This document shows, in pieces, positions 35,774 to 45,800 of a DNA stretch of 64,000 nucleotides (position 1 is its first letter; each line of letters begins with the position of its first letter). The notes under the pieces were generated by a model that had not been told where the DNA came from, did no database searches, and saw only the letters and a list, made by a program, of their open reading frames with translations. The stretch covers positions 53,847 to 117,846 of the forward strand of contig NZ_JAEUAV010000022.1 in the NCBI RefSeq assembly GCF_019511605.1, in the 5' to 3' direction. This DNA is from Paraburkholderia phenoliruptrix (lineage in GTDB: Bacteria; Pseudomonadota; Gammaproteobacteria; Burkholderiales; Burkholderiaceae). Position numbers and translations under genes: made by a program.

Positions 35774-35895
35774 CTCACTTCTTTCTTAAAGTGCAGCTAT
35801 GACACATCTATGCCAACACGTCACCGCGCCACCAGCGACGCGCCTGGCACCCGCCCATGGCTGGAAGCTGGCCGCAAACACTACGGCCGAATCCC

Positions 35896-35954
35896 ACCAG
35901 GTGCTGCCTGGTCTAATGTTTCAGGACCCCCGTGAGAACGCATGTTAACGTTCT
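35896..35954. promoter_or_regulatory. Two adjacent inverted repeats upstream of the YdcF-family gene
   Basis: accagg (35896-35901) pairs with cctggt (35907-35912) across 5 bases; agaacg (35935-35940) pairs with cgttct (35949-35954) across 8 bases. Both are perfect 6-bp arms in the 266-base gap between two divergent genes, so they may be operators. Confidence 0.35.
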
Positions 35955-36039
35955 GCCTGCGAGCCGACGATGCAACCGCTGCGGCGCGATAGCAGGCTCG
36001 AAGATTTAATCCCGAAAGACATACGTTACCCCATCTAAA

Positions 36040-36759
36040 TTGATTCTATTCACTTTATTGGCGCTTTTTTTTGCAGCAATCGTGATATGCAAGCGCGCTC
36101 GACGCCCTCTCCTCTACTGCACCATCGCCTTTTTCTGGCTCCTTTCGGCCGGCTGGCTGACTGCGCCGCTGCTAAGCCTTGCCCAACCGGTAGCGCAAAC
36201 CAGCCCGCCGGCAAGCTTTGCTCCGCGCACCGCAATCATCCTGCTCGGCGGCGGCACCGTGTACAACCGCGACAAGGTGCTCGTGCCGCCGCGCGAGGTG
36301 CTCGCGCGCATTGACGTCAGCGCGCGGAACTACGCGGCATGCAAGCGCACTGCGGCGGTATGCACCGTGATTGTCAGCGGAGGCAATCCGCAGCGGCACC
36401 CAGCAAGCGAGGCAGACACCTATCTGCCCTACCTGCTGCGCGAGCAGGTGCCGCGTTCGGACATCGTGCTGGAAAACCAGAGCCTCACCACGTACGAGAA
36501 TGCGCGCAACGTGTCGGCTATTGTGGGCCAGTCACGTTACGACTCGTTGATACTCGTCACATCCGCGTATCACATGCCGCGAGCGTTGCTCGATTTCCGA
36601 CATTTCGGCCTAGATCCGCAGCCATTGATCTCCAGCGCCCGCCGCGCACGCCTCGGCGTATTACCGCGCTACTCGAATCTGGCGAACGCGGAAATCGCGT
36701 TGCATGAGCTGATCGGCATCGCGCAATATCACGTGTACAGCGCGGTCGGCCTGTTCTGA
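36040..36759 (+). CDS. YdcF family protein (DUF218, ElyC/SanA-like), membrane-anchored
   Basis: 239 residues if the TTG at 36040 is used; a stop precedes it and no in-frame ATG occurs before the core, so the exact start is uncertain. Two N-terminal membrane segments (about 1-17 and 25-48) lead to the DUF218 fold: TAIILLGGGTVYN, CTVIVSGGNPQ, EADTYLPYLL, NQSLTTYENARN, LILVTSAYHMPRALLDF. These are the conserved motifs of the YdcF/SanA/ElyC group, linked to envelope and peptidoglycan precursor handling; biochemical role uncertain. The C-terminus (HELIGIAQYHVYSAVGLF) matches the family ending. Confidence 0.82.
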   Translation: MILFTLLALFFAAIVICKRARRPLLYCTIAFFWLLSAGWLTAPLLSLAQPVAQTSPPASFAPRTAIILLGGGTVYNRDKVLVPPREVLARIDVSARNYAACKRTAAVCTVIVSGGNPQRHPASEADTYLPYLLREQVPRSDIVLENQSLTTYENARNVSAIVGQSRYDSLILVTSAYHMPRALLDFRHFGLDPQPLISSARRARLGVLPRYSNLANAEIALHELIGIAQYHVYSAVGLF

Positions 36760-37015
36760 GCGAGACGGGCGACGGGCAGTGACCTTGCTTAGTCATGCGA
36801 ACGATTCGAGCGGATTCTTACATTCGACCGACACGCTTTTGAGCCCGTTCGCGAGCAGCCTTAAGCACTGCGCATTGCCCGTTAGTAACAGGATGTAACC
36901 GATTGCACTCGCGGTTACAAACCGGCCGCTGGAGCGGAGATTGCTGGCTAGAATGCACTGTCTTTCCAGATGGACAGACAAGTACCGGGTCCACAACCAC
37001 TCTGCGGAGGTAGCA

Positions 37016-37261
37016 ATGAAGAAAATGTCCCTCGCGATCCTGATTTCTCTGCGTGCCATGACCGGCGCGGCCTATGCGCAGGAAAGCGGCGTCACCATGA
37101 GTACCGACCCCGCGCGAGCCGCCGACGTCGAGCAACGCGCGCAAGATTTGCAAAACCGCCAGCAAACCATGGAAACCGCACCGGCCGAGCCGATGAAGCA
37201 TCACAAAGGGTCGCCCCGTCATCATAAGAAGGGAGCAAAAGCCGACGCGTCGAGCTCGTAA
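37016..37261 (+). CDS. Small exported His/Lys-rich protein
   Basis: 81 residues from the ATG at 37016, with cggagg at 37005-37010. MKKMSLAILISLRAMTGAAY is a signal peptide, with cleavage likely after AYAQ. The mature part has a helical, charged middle (RAADVEQRAQDLQNRQQTME) and a basic C-terminus rich in His and Lys (MKHHKGSPRHHKKGAK). No known domain. Composition resembles small periplasmic stress or metal-buffering proteins, but that is only an analogy. A terminator follows at 37345-37382. Confidence 0.68.
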   Translation: MKKMSLAILISLRAMTGAAYAQESGVTMSTDPARAADVEQRAQDLQNRQQTMETAPAEPMKHHKGSPRHHKKGAKADASSS

Positions 37262-37344
37262 GCGCCATCCAGGGGCCTGCGGCCGAGCGCCTGGTCGAGC
37301 GTTTGCCGAGCCCCGCGTCCGCAGCGCGGCGTTGCCGTGCAGCG

Positions 37345-37382
37345 AAAAAGCCGAAGCCGGCAGCACCGGTTCCGGCTTTTTT
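37345..37382 (+). terminator. Intrinsic terminator after the His/Lys-rich gene
   Basis: aaaaagccgaagccgg (37345-37360) pairs with ccggttccggctttttt (from 37366) with one mismatch and one wobble pair, ending in six T residues. Confidence 0.8.
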
Positions 37383-37497
37383 GTTGTCCAATGGACCCGG
37401 CGAGTTCGCCTTGCCCGGTATGCTAAAGTCGCGCACCTACCGGACCGGCGGCCCGCCGGAACCCCTAACCCGTGCGCACCCTGGTGCGGAGGACAGC

Positions 37498-37755
37498 ATG
37501 AGCAACATCCAGCTAGATATCGAATGGACTGAAGCAGCATCCCGCAAAATCGAAAAACTGATGCCGCGCGGCGGTCAGGAAGCGTTTCTTGCGCTGCCGC
37601 CCGTCGAATGCCTGCCGATGGAAGGCGACGTGCTGTTTCTCGGCCCGGACGGCAAGCAGCAGCCGTTCATCGTCGCGGAACGCCAGTATCATCATGATGG
37701 CGACGCCGACTGGACCATCATCCTGATTCTCGACGTGCCGCAAGCCGCACATTGA
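37498..37755 (+). CDS. Small conserved-looking hypothetical protein
   Basis: 85 residues from the ATG at 37498, with an excellent cggagg at 37487-37492. The sequence is compact and mixed alpha/beta: a helix (TEAASRKIEKLMPRGGQEAF), LPPVECLPMEGDVLFLG, then PFIVAERQYHHDGDADWTIILILDVP. No signal peptide. I do not recognise the family. The strong ribosome binding site and balanced composition argue for a real cytosolic protein, possibly a small beta-barrel. Confidence 0.7.
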   Translation: MSNIQLDIEWTEAASRKIEKLMPRGGQEAFLALPPVECLPMEGDVLFLGPDGKQQPFIVAERQYHHDGDADWTIILILDVPQAAH

Positions 37756-37882
37756 GGGCAGCGGCCGGCCACGAGCGGCCTGCAGCAGCGGCGGATATAG
37801 CGGCGACTAGCGCCGCGCGACTCGCGCCGACCCGGGGCCGCCGCCGTTGCAGCAGCGCCCGCCCGAGCCCTACACCAACGCC

Positions 37883-38173
37883 CTACGCTATCTTCGACAC
37901 GACGCGGATTTCCGCGTGTTCGACCCAATCCGCCACCGCCGCCTTATACGCCGTAATGTGCGCGGATTTCGCGTGAGCCGCCAGCGCCTCCTGACTGGTC
38001 CAGCGCTCGAAAAACACGAACCGGCGCGGCTCCTGCACGTCGCGGTGCAGGTCGTACTGCAATGCGCCGGGCTCGTTGCGCGTCGGCCCGACAATGCCTT
38101 CTAGCGCCTTGCGCAACTGCTCCTCGTAGCCGGGTTTTGCCACCGAAATTGCGACCACCGCGATTTCCGCCAT
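37883..38173 (-). CDS. ABM-domain (antibiotic biosynthesis monooxygenase-like) protein
   Basis: 96 residues from the ATG at 38173, with ggagag 6 nt upstream. It has the dimeric ferredoxin-like ABM fold: EIAVVAISVAKPGYEEQLRKAL, NEPGALQYDLHRDVQEPRRFVFFERW, and HAKSAHITAYKAAVADW. Homologs such as YgiN are quinol monooxygenases, but many have unknown substrates. It stands alone between a plus-strand gene ending at 37755 and a 549-base gap. Confidence 0.88.
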   Translation of the reverse strand: MAEIAVVAISVAKPGYEEQLRKALEGIVGPTRNEPGALQYDLHRDVQEPRRFVFFERWTSQEALAAHAKSAHITAYKAAVADWVEHAEIRVVSKIA

Positions 38174-38722
38174 TCTTGCTCTCCGTTTTGCGAAAAGCAG
38201 CAGCATACCCATTGCCCGCCCGTGCTGCAGGCAGGCGCGCACCCGCCGAGCGTCCGCAGGCAGCCACGCGCGTGTACCCGCAGCTAACATCTGAGCACCG
38301 TCGCCGCCTGGAGTTTGGCGGGCATTCACGAGCCGCCCTGCTACCCTCGCCTCATGCAAGCTTACAGATAGCTGATGGCGATCCGTCGCGATCGGCGCGG
38401 ATCGACCGACCAGGCACCGCAGCAGGCCTCGCAGATCCAACGCGAGGCAAGGCGGCTGCGTCATCCCCCCGCCGCAACCCGATGTGAGGCGTGGCGCTGC
38501 CGCGCGGCGCCTCTGTGACAACCCGCACATTCATGCAAGCCGCATGCTGCTAGACTCATTTTTGACCGCTCCGCCGGAGTCCCGCATGGCTGGCACCGCT
38601 CTTCGCGTTCCAGGGTTCAATGCGGCTCGCCATGCGGGCGTTCCGGCCGAGTATTCCGTTGCGCATCCGCTGTGCGCCGCAGTCGCGCGCGCGCCCCGTC
38701 ACCCGATTGCCGCGATGCCACC
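38174..38722. other. 549-base region upstream of the EAL gene
   Basis: No gene supported. Open frames here are short and in a different frame from the EAL protein. It should contain the divergent promoters of the ABM and EAL genes. I see no repeat, terminator or RNA gene. Confidence 0.4.
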
Positions 38723-40039
38723 ATGTCCGCTCTCATGCCCGCCTTTATGCCATCTGTCAGCGAACTGAGTCTGAGCGGCCTGCTGCCGCATCTGGTCCGG
38801 GACGAGTCCGGCTGGAGCGCGACATGGCGCGCGCTCACGCTGCACAGCGTGTTCCAGCCGGTGCTGTCGGTCACGCATCAGTGCGTGGTCGGCTATGAGG
38901 CGCTGTTGCGCGCGTTCGATCCGGTCGGTTTGCCTGTCTCGCCCGAGGTGCTGTTCTCCGGCACGCGCTCGGCGGCGGACGCGCGCGAGCTCGACCGCAT
39001 CGCGCGTTGCCTGCACGTGGCGAATTTCATGGAGCAAGGCATTGCCAGCGGCTGGCTCTTTCTGAACACGCGACCACAGGTGTTCGAAACCGGCTGGCCG
39101 CAGCGGACCTTTATCGACGAGCTTTCCGCGCATTTCGGCTTGCCGCAGGAGCGCATCGTGATCGAAGTGCTCGAGCAGCCCGCCGACGACGAGTCCGCCG
39201 TCGCAAGCATGCTGGCCGCGTCGCAACCGCGCGACTTCCTGATCGCGATCGACGACTTCGGCACCGGCTTCTCGAACTTCGACCGCGTATGGCGCTTCCG
39301 CCCGGATATCGTCAAGCTCGACCGGTCGCTCGTCGCGCGCGCCGGCAAGCGCGAAGGCGACGATTCGATGATCGGCCATCTGATTGCGATGCTGCATCAG
39401 TCCGGCACGCTGGTGCTGGCCGAGGGCGTCGAAACGGACGAGGAATTGATGATCCTGATGCAGGCCGACGTCGATTTCGTCCAGGGTTTCTGGCTTGGCC
39501 AGCCTAACGGTTCGATCGAGGCGGCCACGGCGGACGTGCCCGCGCAGATCGCGTCGATGTGGAGCAAGTTCGCCGACTACGAGCTTGCGCACGCGCGCCA
39601 CAAGCAGCTAGGCTTCGAGGGCTTCGCTGAAGCGGTAGCCGCCGCGGCCGGGGTATATCAGGCGACCGGCGATCTGGCGCAGGCGGCGCAGAAGGTCTGG
39701 CATCTACGCGAAGCGCGCCGCGTGTTCATTACCGACGAGCATGGTCAGCAGACCCAGGCATCGGTCACGGCCGCGTCGGTGCCGACGCTCGCGCAGCGGC
39801 TCGCGCCGCTCACGGGCGCCGCACGCAGCAACTGGTCGCGGCGCTCATATCTGAAGCACGCGCTCGCCGCGCGCGGCCGGGTCGCGATGATGGGCCCGCA
39901 TTACTCGCTCGCGGACGGCGACGACTGCTACACCGCGGCGCTCGCATTCGAGCGCGAAGGCAACACGCACGTGCTGTGCGTCGACTTCGTGCCGATGGCG
40001 TCGACGGGGCCGACGGGCGCGACGAGCCGACGCAGTTAG
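38723..40039 (+). CDS. EAL-domain cyclic-di-GMP phosphodiesterase-type protein
   Basis: 438 residues from the ATG at 38723; an earlier start at 38672 is possible and neither has a clear ribosome binding site. The EAL domain spans about 35-275: GYEALLR (catalytic Glu), LFLNTRP, IEVLEQ, AIDDFGTGFSNF, VKLDRS, LAEGVETDEE and QGFWLGQP, so all key metal-binding and catalytic residues seem intact. No GGDEF and no membrane segments. The last 150 residues or so (VWHLREARRVFITDEHGQQ to NTHVLCVDFVP) resemble the YkuI-type C-terminal sensory domain. Expected to hydrolyse c-di-GMP in the cytosol. Confidence 0.85.
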   Translation: MSALMPAFMPSVSELSLSGLLPHLVRDESGWSATWRALTLHSVFQPVLSVTHQCVVGYEALLRAFDPVGLPVSPEVLFSGTRSAADARELDRIARCLHVANFMEQGIASGWLFLNTRPQVFETGWPQRTFIDELSAHFGLPQERIVIEVLEQPADDESAVASMLAASQPRDFLIAIDDFGTGFSNFDRVWRFRPDIVKLDRSLVARAGKREGDDSMIGHLIAMLHQSGTLVLAEGVETDEELMILMQADVDFVQGFWLGQPNGSIEAATADVPAQIASMWSKFADYELAHARHKQLGFEGFAEAVAAAAGVYQATGDLAQAAQKVWHLREARRVFITDEHGQQTQASVTAASVPTLAQRLAPLTGAARSNWSRRSYLKHALAARGRVAMMGPHYSLADGDDCYTAALAFEREGNTHVLCVDFVPMASTGPTGATSRRS

Positions 40040-40164
40040 TCGGGTCTGGCGCGGCAGCGCGCGCCGGCGGACGGCCTCGTTGATCGCTGGTGGTCTATAG
40101 TCGGTCGCTCATTGATCTATCGTTGGTCGCCGGTTAGTCGCCGGTTGATCCGCCCGTCAATCGC

Positions 40165-40572
40165 TCACGAATCGTCGACCCGCGCGCGGCCCGACTTGAT
40201 CTCGCTGCGGCGTGACTTGCCTTCGAGGCGCCGCATCTTCGATGCGCGCGTCGGCCGCGTTGCAACGCGAGGCTTGCGCGTGACGCTCACGCTCTCCACG
40301 AGCTCGTCGAGCCGCGCGAGCGCCGCCGCGCGGTTCAGGTCCTGAGTCCGGTGCTCCTGAGCCTTGATGACCACCACGCCGTCGCGCGTGATGCGGCGGT
40401 CGGACAGCGCCAGCAGACGCATTTTCAGCACGTCCGGCAACGACGAAGCGCGCACGTCGAAGCGCAGCCGAATGGCGCTCGAAACCTTGTTGACGTTCTG
40501 GCCACCGGCGCCCTGCGCGCGTACCGCGGTCAGCTCGACTTCGTGCAACGGAATGGAATAGCGGGATGTCAT
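40165..40572 (-). CDS. arfB: Alternative ribosome-rescue factor B (peptidyl-tRNA hydrolase)
   Basis: 135 residues. The catalytic GGQ is in RAQGAGGQNVNKVSSAIRL at about residues 19-37, as in release factors. The C-terminus is a basic tail (RASKMRRLEGKSRRSEIKSG) that enters the mRNA channel of stalled ribosomes in ArfB/YaeJ. It hydrolyses peptidyl-tRNA on ribosomes stalled without a stop codon. The gene lies 41 nt after the recD stop position on the same strand but transcribes away from it, so its order is recD upstream of arfB only in map terms. Confidence 0.93.
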   Translation of the reverse strand: MTSRYSIPLHEVELTAVRAQGAGGQNVNKVSSAIRLRFDVRASSLPDVLKMRLLALSDRRITRDGVVVIKAQEHRTQDLNRAAALARLDELVESVSVTRKPRVATRPTRASKMRRLEGKSRRSEIKSGRARVDDS

Positions 40573-40613
40573 GGTGCTGCCAGTGTATACGGCGATGCGG
40601 AGGCGGCGCGCCG

Positions 40614-42833
40614 CTAACGGCCGCGCGCCGCCTCCGCGATTCGCGCGGCGAGACCGGAGTCGCGCTGCGTCGGCGTTGCAATCGCCTGCGCCAGCACGGC
40701 GCGTGCGCCGATAATCTCGACGCGCTCGCGAGCCCGCGTGATCGCCGTATAAACCAGTTCGCGCGAGAGCACCCTGCTGAAGGCGGGCGGCAGCATCAAT
40801 ACCGCGTGTTCGAATTCCGAGCCCTGCGACTTGTGAACGGTGAGCGCAAATGCGGTGTCGTGCGGCGGCAGTGCGGCCGGCGACACCGCTCGCAACCCGC
40901 CGTCACCGGTCCTGAAGTAAACCCGCAGCGTGCCGTCCGCGCCCGGCAACGCAATGCCAATGTCGCCATTGAAAAGTCCCAGCGCATAGTCGTTGCGCGT
41001 CACCATTACGGGCCGCCCGGCGAACCACTGCGCGCCGACTGCGAGCGTGATACCGGCCGCGCGCCGCACCTGCGCTGCCATCGACGCGTTCACCTGATCG
41101 ACGCCGCGCGCGCCCGAGCGGGTCGCACATAGCACACGAAAGCGATTGAGCGCGTCAAAAAGCGGCGATGGGTCCGGCGTGGCCTGGGCGAGCGCGACGG
41201 TCAGCGCGTCGGCATACGGCCCAAAACCGGCGGCGAGGCGCTCGACGGTGCGCTCGGCGAGTGTCGCGTGCGTGTCTTCGTGAAGCGCGGCCGCATGTTG
41301 TGTGGCGTCGGCGAGCAGCACTTCCAGTGCGGCGCTCGCCTCGCCGTTGCGAATTGCCAGCGACAAGCGGCCAATCGGCGAGTCGAGCCCAAAGCGATAG
41401 TTGCGCTCAAGCCAGACGACGCAATCGGCGAGCGGGTTGAGCGGTCCGGAGGATGACTGGCCGGGCACGAAGCTGCCCGCGTCGGTTATCCGCTCAGTGT
41501 GCAGGTCAGCTCGCTCGGCAAAACCTTCGCTGCGTGGTTCGCGCGAGTCGTGTGCTGGATCCAGTCCGGCGAACAGATCGTCGGGCGGGCCGTCGCGGAC
41601 GTCGGGTGGGTAATCGACTGTGTCGTCTGGCTGCGCCCAGTAGTCCGGCTGTGCGTCCAGGCTGCTTGCCGGTTGCGGCAGCGAACGCGTGAGCCGAGCC
41701 TCGTCGATGCCCAGCGCTTCGGCAATTCGCCTCACGCCGCGCGCGCTGAACGCCGCTCGCGCGCTCAACTCGGCAAACACAGCACCGGCTTCCACCGCGG
41801 CGAGCTGGTCCTTGTCGCCGAGCATCACGAGGCGCGTATGCGGAGCAATGGCGTCGAGCAGATGAGCGGCCATCGCGACGTCGATCATCGACGCCTCGTC
41901 GATCACCACCACGTCGTAAGGCAACGGATTGTCGCGATGATGCCGGAAGCGCCCGCCCGGCCCCGAGCCGAGCAGACGATGCAACGTATAGGACGTCTGC
42001 GGCAGACGCGCGGCCAGTTCGGGCGGCAAAGCGTTAGCGCGCGCGAGCAAGGCTTCCTGCATGCGTTGCGCCGCCTTGCCAGTGGGCGCAGCAAGCGCGA
42101 TCCGCAGATCGGCGCGCGCGTCCAGCAGGCACGCGAGCAGGCCGACCACAGTCGTGGTCTTGCCCGTGCCCGGACCGCCGCTGACAATGGTGAGACGTCC
42201 GGAGAGCGCCATGACCGCGGCCACGCGCTGCCAGTCCACTTCGTCGTCCGCCGGAGGGCCGAAGTAACGCAGTAGCCGCTGGTGCAGGGTTTGGGGGGCG
42301 CTGGTGTTGGTGGTCGAGTTGGCGCCGGCGGCCGCGTCGGCGTCGCCACTGATACCGGCGCCCGCTCTGCCGCCAACGTTGCCGTCGGCATTAGCCTCGG
42401 CTTCGCCCGCCGCATGTCCGACCAGCGCCCTCGCCAGACGCCGCTCGAAATCATAGTAACGGGCGAGATACAAGCGGCCCTGCCCGTCTATAACGAGCGG
42501 CCGCAGCGCCGCCGTGGCGCGCGCCCCGTCGCTCGCCATGCCGCTCGCAAACAGCGCAGCGCGCACCTCGGCGGCGGACGCGTCGAAACGATGCGCGAGC
42601 GCCCCGAGCGGCACGCATACGTGCCCTTCGGCTGTCGCGCGGCTCGCCGCGAAAGCCGCGCGCGCCGCCCATTTCACCGCCTCGCCCGAGGCTCCGCCGC
42701 GTCGCGCCAACGCGCCGATGCGACGCGCGAAACCCTCCGCGAGCGCAATACTGAAATCGGCCGGCGCGGGCAGATTGACGCCGATATCCTCCAGCAGCAG
42801 CGGCGCGGCTGCACCCTGATCGAACGTGCTCAT
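40614..42833 (-). CDS. recD: Exodeoxyribonuclease V subunit alpha
   Basis: 739 residues from the ATG at 42833, which overlaps the recB stop (ATGA); the longer frame upstream runs inside recB. Superfamily 1 helicase motifs: GGPGTGKTTTVVGLL (Walker A, near residue 220), DEASMIDVAM (Walker B), LVMLGDKDQLAAVEAGAVF, VMVTRNDY and the C-terminal TVHKSQGSEFEH. Two low-complexity insertions stand out: Ala/Gly/Asn-rich at about 155-180 and Pro/Asp-rich at about 380-450. RecD is the fast 5'-3' helicase of RecBCD, used in double-strand break repair and degradation of linear DNA. Confidence 0.94.
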   Translation of the reverse strand: MSTFDQGAAAPLLLEDIGVNLPAPADFSIALAEGFARRIGALARRGGASGEAVKWAARAAFAASRATAEGHVCVPLGALAHRFDASAAEVRAALFASGMASDGARATAALRPLVIDGQGRLYLARYYDFERRLARALVGHAAGEAEANADGNVGGRAGAGISGDADAAAGANSTTNTSAPQTLHQRLLRYFGPPADDEVDWQRVAAVMALSGRLTIVSGGPGTGKTTTVVGLLACLLDARADLRIALAAPTGKAAQRMQEALLARANALPPELAARLPQTSYTLHRLLGSGPGGRFRHHRDNPLPYDVVVIDEASMIDVAMAAHLLDAIAPHTRLVMLGDKDQLAAVEAGAVFAELSARAAFSARGVRRIAEALGIDEARLTRSLPQPASSLDAQPDYWAQPDDTVDYPPDVRDGPPDDLFAGLDPAHDSREPRSEGFAERADLHTERITDAGSFVPGQSSSGPLNPLADCVVWLERNYRFGLDSPIGRLSLAIRNGEASAALEVLLADATQHAAALHEDTHATLAERTVERLAAGFGPYADALTVALAQATPDPSPLFDALNRFRVLCATRSGARGVDQVNASMAAQVRRAAGITLAVGAQWFAGRPVMVTRNDYALGLFNGDIGIALPGADGTLRVYFRTGDGGLRAVSPAALPPHDTAFALTVHKSQGSEFEHAVLMLPPAFSRVLSRELVYTAITRARERVEIIGARAVLAQAIATPTQRDSGLAARIAEAARGR

Positions 42834-45800
42834 ACGCCGCCCCCGATCATTGCCGCGTCGAGCAATGCCACGAGCTCGAACGCCGGCCGTCTCGCATGCA
42901 CGCCGGCCGGGCCTTGGGCGTCGCGCCACTGCGGACGCACGCCGCGCACGAAAAGATACAGATATCCGCCAATATGCGTCTCGTACGAGTAATCGCGCAC
43001 CCGCGTTTTCAGGTAGCGATGCAAAGCCACCGTATAAAGCAGCGCCTGCAGGTGATAGGCGTGACTCGCCATCGCCGCTTCGAGCGGCGCGGCGGCGTAA
43101 TCTTGCGCCGTGTCGCCCAGATGGTTCGACTTCCAGTCGACGATCCAGAAACGCCCGTCATGCTCGACGATCATGTCGATAAATCCCTTGACGAAACCCC
43201 GCAGCATGCCCGGCTCCAGCGCCACGTCCGGATAGCCGTGGCCGACCAGCAACTCGCGCAGCGCGGCGAAGTCGAGCGCTGGAGCGGCGAACAGAAACTC
43301 CAGTTCGTTCAGACGCCGCCGTGGATCCAGCTGCCGAAGCCTCATGCCGTCCACGAGCTCCGTGTCGACCACGTCTGCCAGCAGCTTGTGCATCATCGCC
43401 GGCAGATGCGCAGCAAGCTCGGGCGACGCCGGTGCGGGGCGCTCGCGCAACGCACCGCGAATCGCGTCCGGCCAGCTCTCAGGATTGCTGAAGTCCGCCA
43501 GTTCGAACATCCGATGCAGGCACTCGCCAGCAGCGGCTCCGCGCGGGAAGCCGAGAATGTCGTCGGCGGCAAGCGACGGAGTCTGCACCGCAGACGGCGG
43601 AATCAGCAGCGGCGTTGCCGCAAGCGCATCGGCCAGTTCGTCGTGATCCGGGCGCACTTCCTCGAGCGGCGCCTGAGCTTCCTCGGCCTTGCTGCCCGCG
43701 GCAATCAGCCCGCTGAAACTCGCCATGCGCCACTGATCGCGCAACGCACGGCGACTCGCGCGAGCGCGTTTATCCACGCCGCTTTCCAGCATGCTCTCGA
43801 GCGGCACGCGTCGCTCCACCTTGGGCAGCGGCTGCAAAGCAATCGGTCCGCCCGCGAGCGCCTGCCAGCGCGCCGACAATGCTGCTTCGTCCGGCGGCTC
43901 GGCGAGCCAGCCGTCGAAGTCATGGCCACTGCCAGCCACCAGCCAGTTCAATACGCTGCGCCGCGATTCCTTCGTCGAGCGCGACGACAGATACGTGCCG
44001 GCGACCAGATAACAGCGGTACACCGCGCGCGTGAGCGCGACATAGACGAGCCGCGCCCGCTCGGCCGCCTGCTCGCGCGCGGCGTGACGGGCCGCGCGCT
44101 CGGCCTCTTCGTCGTCGCAGCCGTAGTGCAGCACTGCGCCGCCGCCGTCGTCGTGATACTCGCGTGCGTCCGGCAAACCCGACGAAGGCGGCTCGCGCAA
44201 CCCGCCGTCGTTGAGAAACGGACAGAACACGACCGCATATTCGAGCCCCTTCGACTTGTGCACGGTGACGATCTGCACGAGGTTGCGGTCCGACTCGAGC
44301 CGCAACTGCGCTTCTTCCCCGCCGCCCTGGGCGCGCTGCGCGGCGAGCCAGCGCAAGGTCGGCGCAATGCCCGGCTGCGTAGCTGCGCGCGCCTGCACGA
44401 GTTCGGCAAGATGATTGACGTTGGTCAGACGCCGCTCGCCGTCCGGCGCGGCGACTAGTCGTTGCGCGACGCGCAGTTCGCGCATCAGCGTGCGCCACAT
44501 CACGGCAAAGCCGCGCTCGTGCCAGAGCGTGCGATAGCGCGAGAAGCGCTCGACCCAGCCCATTGCGTCGGCGGCATGCGCGGGGTCGTTGGCGACAGCG
44601 GGCGCGTCCGCAACCTGTTCGAGACGCCAGAGTGCGGCGGCATCGAGTCCGAGCCAGTCGGTTGCGAGCGCAGCGCGCAGACGGCGCAGGTCGCCGGGCG
44701 TGTCGACAGCGGCGAGCACGCGCTCGATCTGCTCCGCGTCGGGCGTTGCAAACACCGAGGCCTGCGCCAGCTCCACACTGCCGACGCCCCACGCCGCCAG
44801 CACCCGTTTGATCAGACTGCCCTGCTTGTGCGTTTGCACGAGAACCGCGATATTGCCGGGCGCGAGCGGCGCGTCGCCGATCGCCACGGTGCCCTCCCGC
44901 GCGCCGCGCAACAGCCGCACGATCTCGGCCGCGCACGCTTCGCTCGCTTCGCGCTGCGCCTCGCGCTTGGTCAGCGCACGCTCGCCAGGCGGCAATAGCC
45001 AGATGCGCAAGTCGCCCTCGCCTGCCTGCGGATCGGAGAAAGGCGGCCTGCGCCGTTCGCCCGCGCGCACCGGCTGATAGTCGAGCCCGTCCAGCACGAA
45101 GGCCCGCGGATTCGCTTCGAAAATGCGATTGCAAGCTTCGACGATGGGCGCCGTCGAACGCTGATTGACGGCGAGCGTATAACGCGCCGAAGCCGACTCG
45201 CGCGCGGCCAGATAAGTATGCAGGTCTGCCGCGCGAAAACTGTAAATAGCCTGCTTCGGATCGCCCACCAGAAAGAGCGGCCCTGCCGGCGAGAAAATGC
45301 GGCTGAAGATCGCGAACTGCAGCGGATCGGTATCCTGGAACTCGTCGATCAGCGCGGCCGGATAACGCGCGCGCAATGCCTCGGCCAACCACGGGTGCGC
45401 GGCAAGAGCCCGATACAGGTTCGACAACAGATCGTCGAACGAAACGACGCGACGCGTGCGCTTGCGCGCCACCAGCTCGGCAGGCGCGTAGTCGAGCCAG
45501 ATCTGCACCAGTTCAAGCCAGCGCGCGCGCTGCGCCGCTTCCGCCGCGACGACGGCCGCAGCGAGCGCTTCGGCGTGCTCGAAGAACGCGTGCTCGGGCG
45601 GATCGAACTTGACCCGCGTGGCCTTCTTCAGCGCGGACGCCGTCAGCTTGAGGGCGGCTCGCGGCGGCGGCGCATGGCAATCGCCTTGCGCGAAATATTC
45701 GGTCCAAGCGGCAATCGCGGCGCTCACGTGATCGGGCTTGTGAGAGGTCTTGCTCAAGCGGTCCTGTGCGTCGGCGAGCAGGCTCACAATCGCATCGCGC

